Shown here piece by piece: positions 15,654-24,406 of a stretch of DNA of 64,000 nt (positions are counted from its first letter, which is position 1; every line of letters starts with the position of its first letter). Source of the stretch: Seleniivibrio woodruffii (lineage in GTDB: Bacteria; Chrysiogenota; Deferribacteres; Deferribacterales; Geovibrionaceae); assembly GCF_004339245.1 (NCBI RefSeq), contig NZ_SMGG01000005.1, positions 186,001 to 250,000 of the forward strand. Direction: 5' to 3'. Under the pieces are notes generated by a model that saw only the letters and a list, made by a program, of their open reading frames with translations, did not search any database and had not been told where the DNA came from. The translations under genes and the position numbers were made by a program.

Positions 15654-18600
15654 ATGCTCAATATATTTATCGGCAACAAACTGGAAAACCTGCTGAAAGA
15701 GATGCAGAAAAGACTTTATAACCCCTCCCGCCCGCTCAAAAAGCCTGTCGTCTGCGTCCAGACGTCCGGTATGCAGAGGTGGATAGGGCTTGCTCTGGCC
15801 AGAGAAACGGGCATATGCGCCAATCTGGACTATCTTTTCCCCGCCGCTCTCATAAAGAGACTGGCTGAGCGTCATTTCGGTTCGGAAAAATTATGGGCCG
15901 ACAAGCAGGAGCTGACATGGCGGGTTTACCAGACATTGCTCTATGCCAAGGACGATGGCAGAAACTCGGAACTTATTGAATATATTGACAACGACCCCTT
16001 GCGGATAAAACTGTTCAGGCTGTCCCAGAAGATAGCGGACATCTTCGACCAGTATCAGGTATACAGACCGGAAATGACGCTGGACTGGCTGAACAAAGGA
16101 TTCAGCAAGCCCACAAAGAGCATCGAGGGTTGGCAGCCCTGGCTTTTCAACGAGGTTTTCCCCGACAGGCGAAGATGCAAGACCCACGTTCTGGACAGGT
16201 TCTACAGCGACTGCAAGGCGGGCAAAGTAGACTTTTCCGGCACGGATACACTGCACATCTTCGGAATCAGCGTTATCCCCAGATTTTTCATGAACATCCT
16301 GCTTGAGGCGGGAAACCATACCGACGTTAATTTCTATCTGCTCTGCCCCACCATGCAGTATTGGGGCGATTCCATGTCCGACTGGGAGAAACGCCGCTAT
16401 GAAAAACGGACGAAAATGTCCGCAGAGGAACTTCTGATACTGGAAAACCACAGACTTCTGGACAATCTGGGCACAATGGGCAGGGATTTCTTCGAATATC
16501 TCACCGAAAATGCCAGCGCATCCATAAATTCCGACAACTTCGAAGAGCCTCATCCTGAAAGCATGCTGGGCGGGATTCAGGCCGAGATTTATGATTTCAC
16601 ACAGACAACGGACGCTCAGGCGGACGATTCCATATCGATAAACTCATGCCACAACCCGCTGAGGGAAGTGGAGGTGCTCTACGACTTCATTCTGGACACC
16701 ATAAACCGAGACGGGAGCATCACCCCTGCGGACATTCTGGTAATGACACCGGACATCCGCAAATATGCACCCTATATCCGTTCGGTGTTCGACAATCCAT
16801 ACAGCACCGAAACAGCAGTTCCATACACCATAGCCGACATCCCGCAGAAGATGCAGAGCGGGAACGCAAAGGTGTTCACCGAGATAATCCTCGCCGTGAC
16901 GGACGAATTCAGTCTGTCGGCGGCGGCAAAACTGATAGAAAGCCCTGTTGTGGCGGAAAAATTCGGACTGACTTCCGTGCAGTATCTTCTGGATATTCTG
17001 GAGCGCAACGGAGCCTACTGGGGGCTGGACAGCGAAACCCTGAGAGCGGAAGGCATAACCGCCGACACCCCCTTCACATGGGACAGGGCAATGCGCAGGC
17101 TTGCGCTGGGGCTGGCCGAGGGCGGCAGACACACCATCTATTCCGAAGCCGCAGGAGCGGACGTTCCCTTCTCTATGGCGGAGCAGATAGGCGGTCTGAT
17201 GAGCTTTGCAGAGCAGTGCGCAAAATATGCAAAACTGCTGACAGGTGAGAAGAAACCGGACGAATGGTGCTCTGTTCTTGCCGAAATGGCGGACAGGTTC
17301 CTTTCGGACGATCCGAAATATGCCGACGATGCGGTTGAGCTGTCAAAGGCCATCGCCGACATCAGGGAAGAAACGGCGCAATGCCGCATAAAGATGCCTT
17401 TCAGACCCGTTTTCGAATCCCTGAACGGCATTCTGGACGAGGTTAAGACCGCCAAAGGGTTCATCACGGGCAAAACCACCTTCTGCGCCATGATGCCCAT
17501 GCGGAGCATCCCCTTCAAGGTAATATGCGTTCTGGGGTTGGACGACGGCAGTTTCCCCAGAGAAAAAACGTCGCCGGAGTTCGACCTTATCGCCGCAAAG
17601 CCCCGGAAAGGGGACAGAACCCAGCGGGAGAGCGACAAATATCTGTTCCTTGAAACGCTAATCAGCGCACAGAAGCGGCTTTTTCTGAGCTACACAGGGC
17701 GAAGCGAGACCGACAACAGGGAGCTTGTTCCCTCTATAATTGTTACGGAGCTTATCCGCCATCTTGAAATGCGGTTCGGCGTGGCAGCCCCTGTCACAGA
17801 GCATCCTCTGCACAATTTCAGCAGAAGATATTTTGAAAACAACCCGAAACTATACACATACAGCTCACAGCGGTTCAATGCCGCATCGGTTTTCGGCACA
17901 CAGGCGCAGGAGAAAAAATTCTGTCCCTCGCCCCTTGAGGCGGAGATCCCCGCCGAGGTGACCATCGCCGATCTTGAACGGTTTTTCAGCAACCCTCCGG
18001 CCTATTTTCTGGGCAGGACACTGGGAATAGACCTGTCTATTCAACAGACCGCATATCCTGAGACCGAGCGGATGGTGCTGGACAATCTGCAGGAGTTTCA
18101 GCTGAGAACCGAAACCACAGCCAGAGTGCTTTCAGACGGAAGCCCCGACGATATTCTGGCCTATGCCGCCGCAACGGCACAGCTTCCTGCGGGAGGACTG
18201 GGCGAAGGATATAAAGCGAGGATAGTTGATTCCGCAGTGCAGATGGCAAACGAGATAACTAAACACGGACAGCCCCGCAGTGCGGACATAGACCTTACAG
18301 TAAACGGTCTTCGCATCCACGGGCGTATCGAGGGAATAACAGATAACGGGCTGATATATCCCAAAACAGGCGGACTGAAACCCAAAGACCTTATGCGGGC
18401 GATGATACGCCACGTTCTGCTTCTCAAAAGCGGGGACAGCATACGCACCCTGCTGGTAAACGACAAAGGGGACATGGCAGAACTATCGGGAGAAGGCTTT
18501 AAAGAAACACTTGAAACGCTGGTCAGGCTGTTCATCGATGGGCACAGAGCACCCCTATGCTTCCACCCCACCGAAGGGTTCGCCGCCGCAAAGAAAACAC

Positions 18601-18767
18601 TCAAAGACAGCCGCAAATACAGCGGCATAGGCGGAGACCTTTTCTACAGCGCATCGAACCTCCCGCAATACTCTCTGTGCTTCGGAACAGAGGATATAAC
18701 CGAAAGGCTCATGCAGACGGGAATTGAGATTTTCAAAGGACTGGAGAACACCGATGACTGGCAGTAA
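15654..18767 (+). CDS. recC: Exodeoxyribonuclease V subunit gamma (RecC)
   Basis: 1037 residues, close to the usual 1050-1120. The N-terminus (LNIFIGNKLENLL, QTSGMQRWIG, ANLDYLFP) and the IPFKVICVLGLDDGSFPR segment are typical of RecC. This subunit is a catalytically dead helicase-like protein that holds RecB and RecD, splits the DNA strands and scans for Chi. It acts in the cytoplasm in repair of double-strand breaks and destruction of foreign linear DNA. The recC-recB-recD genes overlap one another, forming a tight operon. The likely start lacks a ribosome-binding site (see the -10 box). Confidence 0.95.
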   Translation: MLNIFIGNKLENLLKEMQKRLYNPSRPLKKPVVCVQTSGMQRWIGLALARETGICANLDYLFPAALIKRLAERHFGSEKLWADKQELTWRVYQTLLYAKDDGRNSELIEYIDNDPLRIKLFRLSQKIADIFDQYQVYRPEMTLDWLNKGFSKPTKSIEGWQPWLFNEVFPDRRRCKTHVLDRFYSDCKAGKVDFSGTDTLHIFGISVIPRFFMNILLEAGNHTDVNFYLLCPTMQYWGDSMSDWEKRRYEKRTKMSAEELLILENHRLLDNLGTMGRDFFEYLTENASASINSDNFEEPHPESMLGGIQAEIYDFTQTTDAQADDSISINSCHNPLREVEVLYDFILDTINRDGSITPADILVMTPDIRKYAPYIRSVFDNPYSTETAVPYTIADIPQKMQSGNAKVFTEIILAVTDEFSLSAAAKLIESPVVAEKFGLTSVQYLLDILERNGAYWGLDSETLRAEGITADTPFTWDRAMRRLALGLAEGGRHTIYSEAAGADVPFSMAEQIGGLMSFAEQCAKYAKLLTGEKKPDEWCSVLAEMADRFLSDDPKYADDAVELSKAIADIREETAQCRIKMPFRPVFESLNGILDEVKTAKGFITGKTTFCAMMPMRSIPFKVICVLGLDDGSFPREKTSPEFDLIAAKPRKGDRTQRESDKYLFLETLISAQKRLFLSYTGRSETDNRELVPSIIVTELIRHLEMRFGVAAPVTEHPLHNFSRRYFENNPKLYTYSSQRFNAASVFGTQAQEKKFCPSPLEAEIPAEVTIADLERFFSNPPAYFLGRTLGIDLSIQQTAYPETERMVLDNLQEFQLRTETTARVLSDGSPDDILAYAAATAQLPAGGLGEGYKARIVDSAVQMANEITKHGQPRSADIDLTVNGLRIHGRIEGITDNGLIYPKTGGLKPKDLMRAMIRHVLLLKSGDSIRTLLVNDKGDMAELSGEGFKETLETLVRLFIDGHRAPLCFHPTEGFAAAKKTLKDSRKYSGIGGDLFYSASNLPQYSLCFGTEDITERLMQTGIEIFKGLENTDDWQ

Positions 18768-21700
18768 CATCGACATACTGAGCTGTCCGCTCAGAGGCAC
18801 ACATCTCATTGAGGCAAACGCCGGAACAGGCAAGACCTACACCATAACCGCCCTCACGGTTCGGATGCTCGTTGAGCTTGATATCCCCATAGAAAAAATT
18901 CTGGTGGTCACCTTCACCAAAGCATCTGTGGCCGACCTGAAAACCAAGATATACGACAGGCTTACTCAGCTGAACGATGCTCTGGACGGAAAGGACTGCA
19001 CCGACGGATTCATAAATGCATACATTAAGGAACATCCGGAGGAACTGCTGAAAAAGCGTATCGGGGCGGCTATCCGTGATTTCGACATGAACCTCATCTG
19101 CACCATCCACGGATTCTGCCAGAAAATGCTCACCGAAAACTCGTTCGGCGGCAACATCGCCTTCGGAACCAAGCTGTCAGGCGATTCGGCAAACCTGCTG
19201 AAACGCCCTGTTCAGGATTTCTGGCGCAGACGCATCTATCCCCTGAAACCCGAATCCGCAAGGCTCCTTTTGGGAGTAACTCCTGACGATATCGTCAACT
19301 TCGTAAAAAAACTGACTGACAATCCCTCCATGCGCATCATCAACCGCCCCCATGTTGAGGAGAGCGAACTTGAGGCGGCGGAAAGGAGCATTAAAGAGGC
19401 ATTCGAAAGTGTTAAATCCGCTTTTGCCGCATGCGACCTGAAATCTTTTCAGGCGGAGATGGCAGACAGCCTGAACGCCAGAACCTATAAACCGGAAAAC
19501 ACGGATGCCGCATTCAATGAACTTGAAAGGTTCATCGAAAACGATATCTGCAACTTCGGCGAATCCTCAAAAATTGAGATACTCACTTCCGAACGTATTG
19601 AAAAAGCCCGTAAAAACAATAAGCAGATACCACAGAATCCGCTTATCTCCGCAGTCGACAGGTGGAAGGAAGCATCGGAGCACAGCTTAGGGCTGAACAG
19701 GGATTTCCGCACAATGATATATGCAGAAGGCTATGACCATTGCGCAGAGACCCTTGAAAACTACAAAATGAAGGCCGACAGCCAGTCATACACCGACCTG
19801 ATAGTGCGTATGCGTGATGCGGTGATGCACGGGCAGGCTATGAAAGAGAGCCTGCGCAGAAGCTGTCACGCAGTCATGATAGACGAGTTTCAGGACACAG
19901 ACCCCTATCAGTACGATATTTTTTATGAAACATTCGGAACCTCCCCCGCCCCGCTCTTTATGATCGGCGACCCGAAGCAGGCTATCTATGCCTTTCGGGG
20001 TGCGGACGTTTTCACCTATCTGAAAGCAGCGGACAACAGGGAATCCAGATACACGCTGACAACAAACCACCGCTCCGGCAGGGGGCTGGTGAACGCTGTA
20101 AACAGCCTTTTCACCTCCCAAAACCCCTTCTGCATAGACCGAATAGGCTATAATCCTTCAGAAGCCAGAAAAGACATCAGCCTCAAAGACGGCGAAGACA
20201 CGTCCAGCCCCATGATAATGTGGCACTCATTACAAGGCTCGAAATGCTCCGTGGCAAACGTTGCGGATGCCTGCGCATATGAGATAACGAGGCTTCTGAA
20301 CAGCGGTGCACAGCTTACGGACGAAAAAGGGACACGCCCCGTCCGCCCGAACGATTTCGCAGTGCTCACCCAGACCAACAGTCAGGCGCTGACAGTGCGT
20401 GATGCTCTTACAAAATGCATGGTTCCGTGCGTCATAACCGGAGCTGAGAGCGTTTTTCTCACCACACAGGCAAGGCAGACGGTTCAGCTTGTGGCGGCAA
20501 TGGTTCGCCCCTATTCCGAAAAAGCCGTGCGGACTGCACTCGCAACGGATATTTTCGGCTACGATGCCCATGGGATATTCAATCTGAACGACAGTATGGA
20601 GCAGATATTTGAGGATTTCGCCGAGCTTTCCGACATAATGAAGACCAAAGGCGTTGCGCCAATGTTCTTCCGTGCGGCGCAGAAATACGGCATGACGGCC
20701 AGACTTGCCCAAAGCCCCAGCGGAGAGCGGGTTCTCACCAACTTTGTGCATATAATCGAACTGGCTCAGGAGTATGAAGCGGAACACAAAGCATCCCCGG
20801 CACAGCTTCTTCTCTGGCTCACAGACAAGGTTAACGGCGCATCCACCCGTGAGGACGAATATCTGCTGAAGATGGACAGCGATGACAACGCAGTGACCAT
20901 CACCACCATCCACAAAAGCAAAGGATTGGAATATAATATAGTTTTCACCCCGTTCCTGACTTTCAGCAGAAAGAGCGGTGACGAATTTCCCAAATATCAT
21001 GACGCTGACCTGAACCTCGTTTTCGACATGAAGCCCGAAGGCACAGCAAAGGAAGAGGCGGCGCAGGAAAACCTTTCGGAATCACTCCGGCTGGCATATG
21101 TGGCCCTCACCCGTGCAAAGGCAGTCTGCTATACGATGTTCTCTGATGTGAGAGAGTATTACAGCTCACCCATGTGCTACATTGTTTGCGGAACAACGGG
21201 CAAAGGGTCGGTTGAATACTCTACGGATATTGTCCGTCAGTTCCTGTCTGACAAGGGCGAGATAGCCCTTCTGGAAATGCCCGAAGCACCTCTGCAGGTC
21301 TATGCCGCCCGCAGAACACCGCCATCAGGCGAAAACCTCGCCTTTTCGGGGCGGGTGAAGGGAGGCTGGCAGATGAACAGCTTCTCAAGGCTGGTTCACA
21401 GTGCATCGTCCGACAGGGACGTTGACCAGTTCGCAAAAACAGAGACCGAAAAAGCAGTCTACTACAATATATTCACCTTCCCCAAAGGGGCAAAGGCGGG
21501 CAATTGCCTCCACGAATGCATGGAGGAGATCCCACTGAACAGCTTCACTGCGGAGCACATCGAAGACGTGGTTAAAAGCAGGCTTGAGCAATACTTTTTC
21601 GATGAGAAATTCGTTCCCGCTGTGGCTCAGAGCATAGAGACCATACTGACCCGTGAACTTAAAAGCGGCCTGCGGCTGGCAGGTATTTCACAGGACGATT

Positions 21701-22176
21701 TCGTCCACGAGATGGAGTTTTCGCTCTCGGCAGGTCAGTTCAGCTCTGCACAGATAGCCGAAATTTTCGCCGCAGAGGGCGAGGAACTGTTCGCCAGAGC
21801 GGCATCAACTCTTGATTTCAACGCTATGGAAGGCATTCTGACGGGATTTGCCGACCTTATCTTCGTTCATGACGGCAGGTTCTATATCCTCGACTGGAAA
21901 TCCAACTGGCTTGGAAGCACTGCGGAAGAATACTCACAGGTAAGGATGCTTGATGAAATGCTGAACAGCCACTACTACTTACAGCTTTACATCTATACCC
22001 TCGCACTGCACATGCATCTGAAATCGAATATGCCCGATTACGACTTTGACACCCATATGGGCGGCGGGCTTTACATTTTCATGCGGGGAGTGGAAAAGAT
22101 AGGGGATAACGGAATATACTTCCACAGACCAAAAGTCGGAATAATCGAAAAAATGGAAAGGATAATACGGAAATGA
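18754..22176 (+). CDS. recB: Exodeoxyribonuclease V subunit beta (RecB)
   Basis: About 1140 residues. A UvrD-type 3'-5' helicase comes first (Walker A EANAGTGKTYTIT, DEFQDTDPYQYDIF, motif VAVTR-like YVALTRAKA). The C-terminal nuclease follows, with GNCLHECMEEI and the catalytic YILDWKSNW (Asp and Lys that bind Mg2+). I chose the ATG at 18754, 14 bases inside recC, because GGAG lies 7 bases upstream and the protein then begins right before the conserved NIDILSCPLRGTHLIEA. It partners with RecC and RecD. Confidence 0.96.
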   Translation: MTGSNIDILSCPLRGTHLIEANAGTGKTYTITALTVRMLVELDIPIEKILVVTFTKASVADLKTKIYDRLTQLNDALDGKDCTDGFINAYIKEHPEELLKKRIGAAIRDFDMNLICTIHGFCQKMLTENSFGGNIAFGTKLSGDSANLLKRPVQDFWRRRIYPLKPESARLLLGVTPDDIVNFVKKLTDNPSMRIINRPHVEESELEAAERSIKEAFESVKSAFAACDLKSFQAEMADSLNARTYKPENTDAAFNELERFIENDICNFGESSKIEILTSERIEKARKNNKQIPQNPLISAVDRWKEASEHSLGLNRDFRTMIYAEGYDHCAETLENYKMKADSQSYTDLIVRMRDAVMHGQAMKESLRRSCHAVMIDEFQDTDPYQYDIFYETFGTSPAPLFMIGDPKQAIYAFRGADVFTYLKAADNRESRYTLTTNHRSGRGLVNAVNSLFTSQNPFCIDRIGYNPSEARKDISLKDGEDTSSPMIMWHSLQGSKCSVANVADACAYEITRLLNSGAQLTDEKGTRPVRPNDFAVLTQTNSQALTVRDALTKCMVPCVITGAESVFLTTQARQTVQLVAAMVRPYSEKAVRTALATDIFGYDAHGIFNLNDSMEQIFEDFAELSDIMKTKGVAPMFFRAAQKYGMTARLAQSPSGERVLTNFVHIIELAQEYEAEHKASPAQLLLWLTDKVNGASTREDEYLLKMDSDDNAVTITTIHKSKGLEYNIVFTPFLTFSRKSGDEFPKYHDADLNLVFDMKPEGTAKEEAAQENLSESLRLAYVALTRAKAVCYTMFSDVREYYSSPMCYIVCGTTGKGSVEYSTDIVRQFLSDKGEIALLEMPEAPLQVYAARRTPPSGENLAFSGRVKGGWQMNSFSRLVHSASSDRDVDQFAKTETEKAVYYNIFTFPKGAKAGNCLHECMEEIPLNSFTAEHIEDVVKSRLEQYFFDEKFVPAVAQSIETILTRELKSGLRLAGISQDDFVHEMEFSLSAGQFSSAQIAEIFAAEGEELFARAASTLDFNAMEGILTGFADLIFVHDGRFYILDWKSNWLGSTAEEYSQVRMLDEMLNSHYYLQLYIYTLALHMHLKSNMPDYDFDTHMGGGLYIFMRGVEKIGDNGIYFHRPKVGIIEKMERIIRK

Positions 22177-23897
22177 ACACCGCAGACAGACTATACGAAG
22201 AGGGATATCTGAGGGACATCGACATACAGTTTTCAAAACAGATGTGCGCTGTTTTCGGGTACGATGACGCATACCTTTTCTTTGCTGTGCTCTTCTACGC
22301 CGTTTCATCCGCCCACACATGCCTGAAAACCGACAGGCTGGACATCCTCCCCTTTTATGCGGAAAACAAAGACGAACTAGAAACCGCTTTTTCAGCGGAG
22401 AACATACAGAAAATAGCCCTGACAGGAGCTGTCTCCGACAGAGACAACGCACCGGTAATATTCAGCGGCAGCAGGCTCTATCTCGCATCATTCTACAGAA
22501 GCGAGCGCATAGTAGGCGATTTTATCCGACGCAACTGCGAGACACCCGTTCAGCATGACCTGACCAGACTGAAGGACCTTCTGGAAAAAGAGTTCGGTGA
22601 AGGGGAGAACATGCAGAAAGCGGCGGCTCTCTGCGCCTGTTTGTCACCCTTCTGCGTCATAACCGGAGGCCCCGGCACAGGAAAGACAACCACCGTAAGG
22701 AAACTGCTGAACGTGCTTAAAGGACTGAGCGAAAAACCTCTGAACATAGCTGTCACAGCACCCACAGGCAAAGCGGCGTTCCGCCTCACCGAATCCCTTG
22801 CCGAAGCAGACGCAGGGCTTAAGGCCATCACTCTGCACAGGCTTCTGGGAATTTCAGGAAGCCGTGACAGAAGCCGTTTCAGCCCGGAACATCCTCTGGC
22901 ATACGATATTGTGGTGGTTGACGAGGCATCCATGGTGGATCTGAGGATGATGTCGGAACTGGTCAGCTCACTCAGCCCCGATGCCAGACTGATCCTCCTC
23001 GGCGACAAAGACCAGCTCTCTTCTGTTATGCCCGGCTCGGTTCTGGGCGACATATGCACGGCATCCGACACGGAGAACTTTACGCAGGAGCGGGCACAGC
23101 TCATAAAAGATTACGCAGAAACATCAGTTGCGGGGACTTCCGCCACTGCTGTTTCCGACATAACCGTTGCGCTTTCCGTCAGCCGCAGATTCGATGACAC
23201 ACTTGGCATAGGCAGACTTGCAAAAGCATGCAGAGACGGTGATTTTGAATCGGCAATGGACGTTATGCTCAGTGACAGCTCGAAACAGATAGAGTTTCTG
23301 AACGCAGATACTGACATGAAAGGTTTTTTCAGGGATTATTTCATAGATTTTCACCGGAGGGTCACGGCGGCTGAAACGCCGCAGCATATGCTTTCGGCGG
23401 CGGCACAATCGGTTATTCTCTGCCCGAACGTAAAGGGTAAAGGCGGCACAGAGTCTCTGAACACTGCCGCACTCTCAGCTCTGGCCAGAGAGGGAATGCG
23501 CAACAGTACGGAAAAATATTTCCACGGCCAGCCCGTGATGATAACCGAGAACGATTACAACCTGAACCTGTTCAACGGCGAAACGGGGCTTATCGTCCGG
23601 CAGGACGGGATACGGGCATATTTCCAGAACAGGGATAAGCCTGTGGCAGTCATGCGGATGCCGGTCTGGTCAAACGTTTATGCCATGACGGTTCACAAAA
23701 GTCAGGGATCGGAGTTTGAGCACGTGATTCTGGTTCTTCCTGAATGGGAATCGCCCATTGCAACTAGGGAGCTTTTCTACACAGCCGTTACGAGGGCAAA
23801 GAACAGACTGACGGTTATTTCAACACCAGATGCGGTTAAAATGTATCTGAGCAGACGGAGCGAACGCTTTTCTGGACTTTCCGACTACCTTAAGTAG
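22173..23897 (+). CDS. recD: Exodeoxyribonuclease V subunit alpha (RecD)
   Basis: 574 residues, standard RecD length. 5'-3' superfamily 1 helicase: Walker A GGPGTGKTTTVRKLL, Walker B VVDEASMVDL, LLGDKDQLSSV, and the C-terminal UvrD-like VHKSQGSEF and YTAVTRAKNRL motifs. It overlaps recB by four bases (ATGA), so the two are coupled. It supplies the faster leading helicase of RecBCD and controls nuclease activity and Chi response. Confidence 0.96.
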   Translation: MNTADRLYEEGYLRDIDIQFSKQMCAVFGYDDAYLFFAVLFYAVSSAHTCLKTDRLDILPFYAENKDELETAFSAENIQKIALTGAVSDRDNAPVIFSGSRLYLASFYRSERIVGDFIRRNCETPVQHDLTRLKDLLEKEFGEGENMQKAAALCACLSPFCVITGGPGTGKTTTVRKLLNVLKGLSEKPLNIAVTAPTGKAAFRLTESLAEADAGLKAITLHRLLGISGSRDRSRFSPEHPLAYDIVVVDEASMVDLRMMSELVSSLSPDARLILLGDKDQLSSVMPGSVLGDICTASDTENFTQERAQLIKDYAETSVAGTSATAVSDITVALSVSRRFDDTLGIGRLAKACRDGDFESAMDVMLSDSSKQIEFLNADTDMKGFFRDYFIDFHRRVTAAETPQHMLSAAAQSVILCPNVKGKGGTESLNTAALSALAREGMRNSTEKYFHGQPVMITENDYNLNLFNGETGLIVRQDGIRAYFQNRDKPVAVMRMPVWSNVYAMTVHKSQGSEFEHVILVLPEWESPIATRELFYTAVTRAKNRLTVISTPDAVKMYLSRRSERFSGLSDYLK

Positions 23898-24250
23898 GCA
23901 GAGACTCTTCACTTCGTTCAATAGCCGAAGGCTGTATGAGTCCACTTTCAACTAGTTGTCGAATAGACTGACTTTAAAGTGTGGTTTTGAGGGATTTTCA
24001 TTACGGCTTTTTGAGCATGGAAGACTGCTTCGTCGCTACGCTTCTCGCAGAGACGTTTAGCTGTCATTCTGAGTGTAGCGAAGAATCTCTTCTTTTTTCG
24101 TCACTGCGAAGCACCGCAGGTGCTGTAGCAGTCGCCTAACACACAAAAAACCGGAAAACAATATCACAGCAACCGTCATGTGATGAGATTGCTTCACTCC
24201 GTTCGCAATGACGCAGAACCACCACCACAATGAGACACAATCAAAATTAC
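23898..24250. other. Repeat-rich gap after recD
   Basis: No gene is supported. It contains a GTCATTCTGAG...GAAGAATCTC repeat copy (24063-24089), a GCACC-GCA-GGTGC hairpin near 24110, and a TGATGAGATTGCTTCACTCCGTTCGCAATGA-type half repeat (near 24181-24211). Such repeats cluster at ends of transcripts throughout the window. Confidence 0.5.
24063..24089. repeat. Dispersed GTCATTCTGAG...AAGAATCTC repeat
   Basis: A second short copy of the family, here GTCATTCTGAGTGTAGCGAA followed by GAATCTC. Compare 13586, 33899 and 44298. Confidence 0.6.
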
Positions 24251-24373
24251 TCCGGTGATTAGATGCAAGCAGTGCAAGGAAGATTCGATGAGAGGACTGC
24301 GAGCATACACATAAGTATGTGAGCAGTTCCGAAGAGAAGCTGACGCAGTAATGCGCCGCATATAATCGCCGGA
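24251..24373 (+). repeat. 123-bp structured repeat, copy A
   Basis: Aligns without gaps to 56601-56723. A 10-bp terminal stem (TCCGGTGATT with AATCGCCGGA) encloses AGATGC/GCATAT and an inner hairpin (CATAC-ACATAA-GTATG inside ACTGC/GCAGT). Differences from copy B keep the pairs. It sits immediately beyond the terminator of the convergent minus-strand gene, as copy B does. Confidence 0.7.
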
Positions 24374-24378
24374 AAAAA

Positions 24379-24402
24379 AAGGGGAGCCGAAGCTCCCCTT
24401 AT
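24379..24402 (-). terminator. Terminator of the 11-haem cytochrome
   Basis: GGGGAGCCGAAGCTCCCC hairpin flanked on its left by eight A, which are a T run on the minus strand, six bases after the cytochrome stop codon. Confidence 0.85.
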
Positions 24403-24406
24403 TGCC

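Noticed and set aside
20230-21000. 256-codon minus-strand open frame
   Set aside because: Antisense within recB, whose helicase motifs are unmistakable.
23898-24250. A protein-coding gene in the gap after recD
   Set aside because: Only short frames without start signals; the region is made of dispersed repeats.
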